DNA from: Bacteroidia bacterium
GTDB lineage: Bacteria; Bacteroidota; Bacteroidia; Flavobacteriales; Flavobacteriaceae
Assembly: GCA_030429835.1 (NCBI GenBank)
Contig: JAUIGC010000001.1
Coordinates: 60,082-124,081, forward strand
DNA length: 64,000 nt
Direction of reading: 5' to 3'
Position numbers and translations under genes: made by a program
Shown here: piece by piece, positions 59,801 to 64,000 of the stretch
Layout of the letters: every line of letters starts with the position of its first letter
Numbering within the stretch: the first letter of the stretch is position 1
Notes under the pieces: generated by a model
Told to the model about the DNA's origin: nothing
The model's input: the letters and a program-made list of their open reading frames with translations, nothing else
Databases searched by the model: none

Positions 59801-61290
59801 TCTATAATCGTAACCGTGTCTGAATTTGGTGTTCCAATTTCATAAGCACTAGTGCTTACACTATTCAACGTCATAACCACAGTTTCGTCGCCTTCCACTA
59901 AATTATCATCTATAGGGTTTATATTGATATTGGTAGAACTCTGCCCGTCTGGTATATTTGCATTTCCAGTAATCGTAAAATCCTGGCCTACACCTTGGAC
60001 TGCACTTCCAGAAAATGTATAGGTAACCGTTATTACGCCACCTGTAGTATTGGTTTCGCTCAAATTAATCCGAAATCTACCGGATTGTCCGGAGCCATCT
60101 TCATTTGTATTTGGCCTATCCGCAACTACCGTAACTTGTCCTACATCATCGTTCAATATAGTGCCAACTGCGGTATCCGTGTCATCGACTAACGGGTCTG
60201 ATGCAGTTAGGTTAACTATAAAGGTTTCATCAGCCTCTAAAACATTATCATTTAAAGAAGACACATTAAATTGCCTTGTCTCACCCGCAGTACCGTTAAA
60301 ATTAAGGGTTTGTTGGGTATTATTGTAATCTTCGGGTGCAACCAATGGAGCTCCGCCACCCTGCGCAGTACCATCCACAAAATCTGCATCTACGGTGAAT
60401 GGATTGGCTACCGCACTATTTAACGTGACAGTAAACTGCATCGATAAACCTTCGGTTTGTGAAACATTCTCTATAGTTAATACAGCGGCATCATCGTCAT
60501 TATTTGTAGCATTGATTACCTGATTTGGAACGAGATCAAAATCATCATCACTAGCGCCAGCATTTACTGCAACTGTTATATTATAAGCTTGAGGACCATC
60601 CGTAATGCCATCGTTGACTCCTGTTACGGTAACGTTTTGGGCTACATTATAATTTCCTGGAGTGAAGGTCAAAGTTGCGGGCGAAACAGTAGCCTCGCCA
60701 GTATCGGAAGAACTAATATTTAAAACAACATTGGATGTTGGTTGTGCATTTAAAACCACTGAAAAAATGTCAGCTACATTGGGTTCCGAGGTAACTGTAG
60801 TTCCCCCTGTTTGATTTATGGTAAAACCGGCAACATCATCGTCAGCAATCGTGAGGGTTGAAGTATTGTTCGTTGCACTAATAGTGTAATTCTGAGTCCC
60901 AGTTGGAGGAGCTATATCCAATTTAATTACCTCGGGGCCCTCAATCAAGGCATCGTCCAAAATATTAACGGTTATATCTACAAAAGTTGATAACGCCGGT
61001 ATAGTTTGAATACTTGAGATAACCTCTCGATCAACATCAGCAAGAGCAGTCGTTACCCCAGCATCTACGATTACCGTAACATCTCTTGGAAATATACTAG
61101 GTAATCCTGATAATGAAACTCTAAAAACTCCTACATTTCCAACATTACTCCCATTAATTTCTGCGGCGTCAGCGTCTACCAAAGCGATACTGGCTACATC
61201 TTGAGCATATATATTGGAATAAAGGGCGAAAAAGAATAATAAAGTAAGACCTTTCAGGTAAGACCATTTAAAAATATTCTCGGTTTTCAT
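56857..61290 (-). CDS. Large T9SS surface adhesin: Calx-beta repeats, TSP3-like Ca-binding segment, DUF11 repeats, type B (gliding motility-associated) C-terminal domain
   Basis: Repeated DD...EGxETVxLTL Calx-beta units; DTDGDGILDGEEV...DEDGDGIIDALD; LEITKEADRENVAPGDEITFTITVRN; C-terminal FNQFSPNGDGRNDVL...GWIQLIR. Confidence 0.93.
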   Translation of the reverse strand: MKTENIFKWSYLKGLTLLFFFALYSNIYAQDVASIALVDADAAEINGSNVGNVGVFRVSLSGLPSIFPRDVTVIVDAGVTTALADVDREVISSIQTIPALSTFVDITVNILDDALIEGPEVIKLDIAPPTGTQNYTISATNNTSTLTIADDDVAGFTINQTGGTTVTSEPNVADIFSVVLNAQPTSNVVLNISSSDTGEATVSPATLTFTPGNYNVAQNVTVTGVNDGITDGPQAYNITVAVNAGASDDDFDLVPNQVINATNNDDDAAVLTIENVSQTEGLSMQFTVTLNSAVANPFTVDADFVDGTAQGGGAPLVAPEDYNNTQQTLNFNGTAGETRQFNVSSLNDNVLEADETFIVNLTASDPLVDDTDTAVGTILNDDVGQVTVVADRPNTNEDGSGQSGRFRINLSETNTTGGVITVTYTFSGSAVQGVGQDFTITGNANIPDGQSSTNININPIDDNLVEGDETVVMTLNSVSTSAYEIGTPNSDTVTIIDDDIFTATITATDAAAAENTPATATGLFTIDLGSPNTTGGPIVVTYNITGTATNGTDYTNIGASISIPNGQQSRTVSIAPIDDQIQEGNETVILTLTDSSPDYDLGTAGTRSATVNITDNDQATLTIADVTANENDPSGEMIFEVELDLAVAGGTTVFYTITNGTAIGGGVDYTGSVGNLTFDGTAGEIETITVALVDDDLLEESETFTVQLALPSNGVQRANGGTATGTINDDDNCVAAPELDTTKETTFCGVESETGPTPIFQNTTITSLNDYTSTTPPAGRVGQTSLVWSTSSNPLNEDAYLLPAQVANPTLQGSYYGFFLDDNGTPNNFTDDCASGTIEVELTLNIIPEIVGVTDGEACGPSNVQLSAEATGGAQFNWYDAIDADTPLGAGDNFITPTISETTSFFVEAVSNGCASERVEVIATIGNEPTTGTVVSNGGACSIAAFGNTVVDLDSRLVGASSGTWSTNGNTLTINADNEVDFEGVPNGQYTFTYTTNVATAPCTDISVDVVITVSECNVDDDNDGLLTGEEVALDLDPNDPDTDGDGILDGEEVGPDVQNPLDEDGDGIIDALDSNIEDADGDGVNDQQDPANENACIPDNSSPDCPVDLEITKEADRENVAPGDEITFTITVRNLTDKQVDEVIIVDDLTGTGFDYVSHTTSLGEYSPLDELWTWTMVNLPALGLATLDITAVVLEDGSYTNTAELISSTPLDDNPDNDKATLPIETQVYEGIDLAIEKSVNNETPLVGEQITFTIKVTNLTSASDFAEAINNVIIRDVIEEGKEALFEYESDDSGGAYNKDTGIWEIPSILAGEENAVELQITGRVTAEGSFSNTAILDRSSPRDSKDATNNQSIIVVTINERTSADPGFLFNQFSPNGDGRNDVLRLNLEDPITNIGMGIEYSISIVDRYGNTIFEGSDTVPNGTQSVADVWDGTFKGKEVPKGTYFYVLQYTLVNDFGPMESQTDKGWIQLIR

Positions 61291-61441
61291 AGTTCAATTC
61301 TTGATTCTCCAATGTCAAACAATCAAATTCAAACAATGGATTAAGGGACGTAATATTACTAAAAAAAACAGCTAAGCCCTTAATTAACAGATTAAATCGA
61401 TTTTTTCTTGATGAAATACAATAGAATAATAGAATCAAGCA

Positions 61442-62326
61442 TTATTCCAATTCCGGACTTTGGGTTTCAACCGAGCCATCAATTTTCTTGACCAATCCCT
61501 GAAGTACTTTTCCGGGACCAATTTCCGTAAAGACCGTCGCACCATCGGCAATCATCTGTTGTACGCTTTGTGTCCACTTTACAGGTGCCGTTAACTGGGA
61601 AATCAGGTTTTTCTTGATTTCGTCAGCATCGGTCACTCCAGTGGTCGTTACGTTCTGATAAATCGGACAACTTGGGGCGGCAAAATTCGTACCTTCAATG
61701 GCACTGGCCAATTCTTCCCTGGCAGGTTCCATTAAAGGTGAATGGAAAGCCCCACCCACAGGCAAAACTAGGGCCCTTCTTGCTCCGGCCTCTTTCAATT
61801 TTTCACAGGCCAAATTCACGGCCTCTACTTCACCCGAAATCACCAATTGTCCGGGACAATTATAATTTGCAGCAACCACGATTCCCAGAGTTTCAGCACA
61901 TATTTTTTCTACAATGACATCGTCCAAACCTAGAACCGCGGCCATAGTGCTTTGTTGCATTTCACAAGCCTTTTGCATGGCCAAAGCCCTCTTGGACACC
62001 AATTGAAGTCCGTCCTCAAAATTTAACGTACCATTGGCCACCAGGGCGCTAAACTCCCCAAGGGAATGCCCTGCAACCATATCGGGTTTAAAACTATCGC
62101 CCATTACCTTGCTCAAAATAACGGAATGTAAAAAAATGGCGGGTTGGGTAATTTTGGTTTCCTTTAGTCCTTCCGCAGTTCCATGGAACATAGTCTCCGT
62201 GATGGAAAAACCCAGAATCTCATTGGCTTGATCAAACATTGTCTTGGCTACCGGATATTTTTCGTATAAATCCAATCCCATACCCACAAACTGTGCCCCT
62301 TGTCCGGGGAAAATATATGCGTTCAT
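61442..62326 (-). CDS. fabD: Malonyl-CoA:ACP transacylase
   Basis: MNAYIFPGQGAQFVGMG; MVAGHSLGEFSALVA; GAFHSPLMEPA. Confidence 0.97.
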   Translation of the reverse strand: MNAYIFPGQGAQFVGMGLDLYEKYPVAKTMFDQANEILGFSITETMFHGTAEGLKETKITQPAIFLHSVILSKVMGDSFKPDMVAGHSLGEFSALVANGTLNFEDGLQLVSKRALAMQKACEMQQSTMAAVLGLDDVIVEKICAETLGIVVAANYNCPGQLVISGEVEAVNLACEKLKEAGARRALVLPVGGAFHSPLMEPAREELASAIEGTNFAAPSCPIYQNVTTTGVTDADEIKKNLISQLTAPVKWTQSVQQMIADGATVFTEIGPGKVLQGLVKKIDGSVETQSPELE

Positions 62327-62394
62327 CGTTTTAAATTTAGGTTCGGCAAAAGTAAGGATTATCGCCGTAACGACCTTTTATTTAGTTTATCAAG

Positions 62395-62910
62395 TCAATC
62401 ATTTTCTTTAAACCAACCAGAGTACATAATATAGGCTTCGGCGATTCTGTTAATCTCACCCTCACTTAATTCTGGACTTATATCCTTTATTTTCTTGGCC
62501 GGCATACCTGCAAAAACACTTCCTGAGGGCACATGTGTACCCTTAGTCAACACGGCACCTGCGGCAATAATGCTGTTGCTTTCAACGACACAATCGTCCA
62601 TGACTATACTTCCCATGCCAATAAGCACATTGTCCTTAATGGTACACCCGTGTACAATGGCATTATGACCAATGGATACATTATTACCGATATTGGTAGG
62701 CGATTTTTGATAGGTACAATGAATAACCGCCCCATCCTGGATATTTACCTTGTTTCCAATATTGATGTAATGAACATCGCCCCTAATGACGGCATTGAAC
62801 CAAACACTGCATTGGTCTCCCATCGTAACCTCACCCACAATTGTAGCGTTTTCGGCCAAAAAACAATCCTCTCCTATTTTTGGATGTTTTCCATTCACCT
62901 CTTTAATCAT
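62395..62910 (-). CDS. Gamma-carbonic-anhydrase-like hexapeptide-repeat protein
   Basis: GDQCSVWFNAVIRGDVHYINIGNKVNIQDGAVIHC; VSIGHNAIVHGCTI. Confidence 0.92.
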   Translation of the reverse strand: MIKEVNGKHPKIGEDCFLAENATIVGEVTMGDQCSVWFNAVIRGDVHYINIGNKVNIQDGAVIHCTYQKSPTNIGNNVSIGHNAIVHGCTIKDNVLIGMGSIVMDDCVVESNSIIAAGAVLTKGTHVPSGSVFAGMPAKKIKDISPELSEGEINRIAEAYIMYSGWFKEND

Positions 62911-62925
62911 AAACTCTTTTTTATA

Positions 62926-63657
62926 TTAATCAAAATACGACAACAAGTCTTTCTTTTTGGATGCCGAAACCAATAATTCCTTTCCGTTGGACAATACGAC
63001 GCTCCCACCCTTACCCTTTCGATATTTGACCACTTCATTCACATTGACCAAATACGATTTGTGAATACGGGCAAAATGAAATTCCAACAAAGCGTCCTCA
63101 AAATATTTAAGTGTTTTGCTTACCAAAATCTTTTTGTTCTCCAAATAGATTTTAGTGTAGTTATCATCCGCCTGGCAATATAGGATTTCTTCCACATTGA
63201 GTACCTGAAACCCGTCTTGTTGTGGCAGTGTCAATTTTCCCTGTATACTTTTGGTATTGGTGTTCAAGACCTTTTCCTGCAAATGGTTTTCCTTGGTCCT
63301 TACCTCCTTTACATATTCTACCGCTTTTACCAGTTCATCAATATTTATGGGTTTGGTAAGGTAATAGGCCGCATGATGGTTTAGGGCATCCTTGGCATAG
63401 TGGTCATAAGCTGTAACGAAAACCGTTTCAAAACTTCGGTCCGGTATTTGGTCCAAAAGATCGAAGGCATTGCCGAAAGGCATTTCCACATCCAAAAAAA
63501 CCAGATCAAGCTCGTTTTTTTCTATTAATCCAACACCTTCCTTAATAGAAGAAGCCATCCCAACAAGTTCAACATCCGGACAATACTTATTTATGTAGTT
63601 ACTGAGGATTTCCCTACTATTGGCTTCGTCCTCAACTAAAATCGCTCTTAAGTTCAT
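62926..63657 (-). CDS. LytTR-family response regulator
   Basis: Receiver AILVEDEANSREIL...LDLVFLDVEMP; LytTR domain ILYCQADDNYTKIYLENKKILVSKTLKYFEDALL...FARIHKSYLVN. Confidence 0.95.
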   Translation of the reverse strand: MNLRAILVEDEANSREILSNYINKYCPDVELVGMASSIKEGVGLIEKNELDLVFLDVEMPFGNAFDLLDQIPDRSFETVFVTAYDHYAKDALNHHAAYYLTKPINIDELVKAVEYVKEVRTKENHLQEKVLNTNTKSIQGKLTLPQQDGFQVLNVEEILYCQADDNYTKIYLENKKILVSKTLKYFEDALLEFHFARIHKSYLVNVNEVVKYRKGKGGSVVLSNGKELLVSASKKKDLLSYFD

Positions 63658-64000
63658 TTGTCTTTTTTTAAAGTAAACAATACTTGGGTGCCCTCCCCAT
63701 TGGGTTTTAAATTAGAAATGGAAACGGATACCTTATCGCCGTACATATCATTTAAAATGGCAATCCTCTGTTCTATATTTCCCATCCCCTTGGACTTCTG
63801 TTTCCTTTGGTTCACCGTTTTTAATTCAGTTGATTTCTTTCTGCCTATACCATCATCAACAACGAGTATTTCCAATTCATTTTCATTCTTAGCACGAACC
63901 TTTACTTCCAAAAGCCCTTTTTCTTCCTTATAGCGCAGTCCGTGCCATATGGCGTTTTCTATATAGGGTTGCAATAACATAGGAGGAATCTGAAAGGTGG
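63654..64000 (-). CDS. LytS-type sensor histidine kinase, partial, runs off right edge
   Basis: MLLQPYIENAIWHGLRYKEEKG and HATPase motif VVDDGIGRKKS; 4-nt overlap with the regulator. Confidence 0.9.
   Translation of the reverse strand, partial: TFQIPPMLLQPYIENAIWHGLRYKEEKGLLEVKVRAKNENELEILVVDDGIGRKKSTELKTVNQRKQKSKGMGNIEQRIAILNDMYGDKVSVSISNLKPNGEGTQVLFTLKKDK

Noticed and set aside
56869-60328. Many plus-strand ORFs across the adhesin (for example 58024-58560, 58331-58846)
   Set aside because: Antisense to the Calx-beta/DUF11 adhesin; open frames result from the composition of the repeat coding sequence.
1-64000. CRISPR arrays, rRNA or complete tRNA genes
   Set aside because: No regularly spaced repeats, no rRNA-like segments and no convincing complete cloverleaf were seen by eye; a computed scan would be needed to exclude tRNAs.

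Overview
The window looks like chromosome from a marine-type Flavobacteriaceae bacterium (SusC/SusD pair, hybrid two-component regulator, type IX secretion adhesin). It divides into four parts. (1) About 1-21.5 kb is a carbohydrate locus: GMC oxidoreductase, gluconate-2-DH subunit 3-like protein, two DUF1080 (3-keto-disaccharide hydrolase-type) proteins, hybrid regulator, SusCD, two TolB-like paralogs, DUF3500, exported epimerase, exported UxuA-like protein and cytochrome c. I recognise no classical glycoside hydrolase, so it reads as a 3-keto (oxidise-then-eliminate) glycoside pathway. (2) About 21.7-40.4 kb looks like an integrated island. It carries an HTH/excisionase-like gene at one end and a tyrosine recombinase at the other, bracketed by a 14-bp direct repeat (TTTAGGTCCAGAAT). 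Its cargo is a soluble histidine kinase plus a sigma54 activator, with a sigma54-type promoter candidate in front of an operon containing two Rnk/GreA-like proteins, an orphan 4HB sensor domain and glutamate dehydrogenase. Stress and transport genes follow (USP, SulP, DUF3124, MscS). Next to the recombinase, three genes are broken by in-frame stops or frameshifts (MscS, CynX-type MFS, MBL-fold). (3) About 40.5-53.9 kb holds a second catabolic cluster (two carboxylesterases, alditol/lactone oxidase-type flavoprotein, epimerase, LldD-like oxidase). It is apparently controlled by a Nudix-wHTH regulator with a degenerate Nudix box, and a near-identical palindromic operator occurs at two promoters. 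(4) About 53.9-64 kb holds a T9SS adhesin/PorP/OmpA cluster followed by housekeeping genes (fabD, gamma-carbonic-anhydrase-like, LytTR two-component system). All family calls come from reading the translations. No database search was run.
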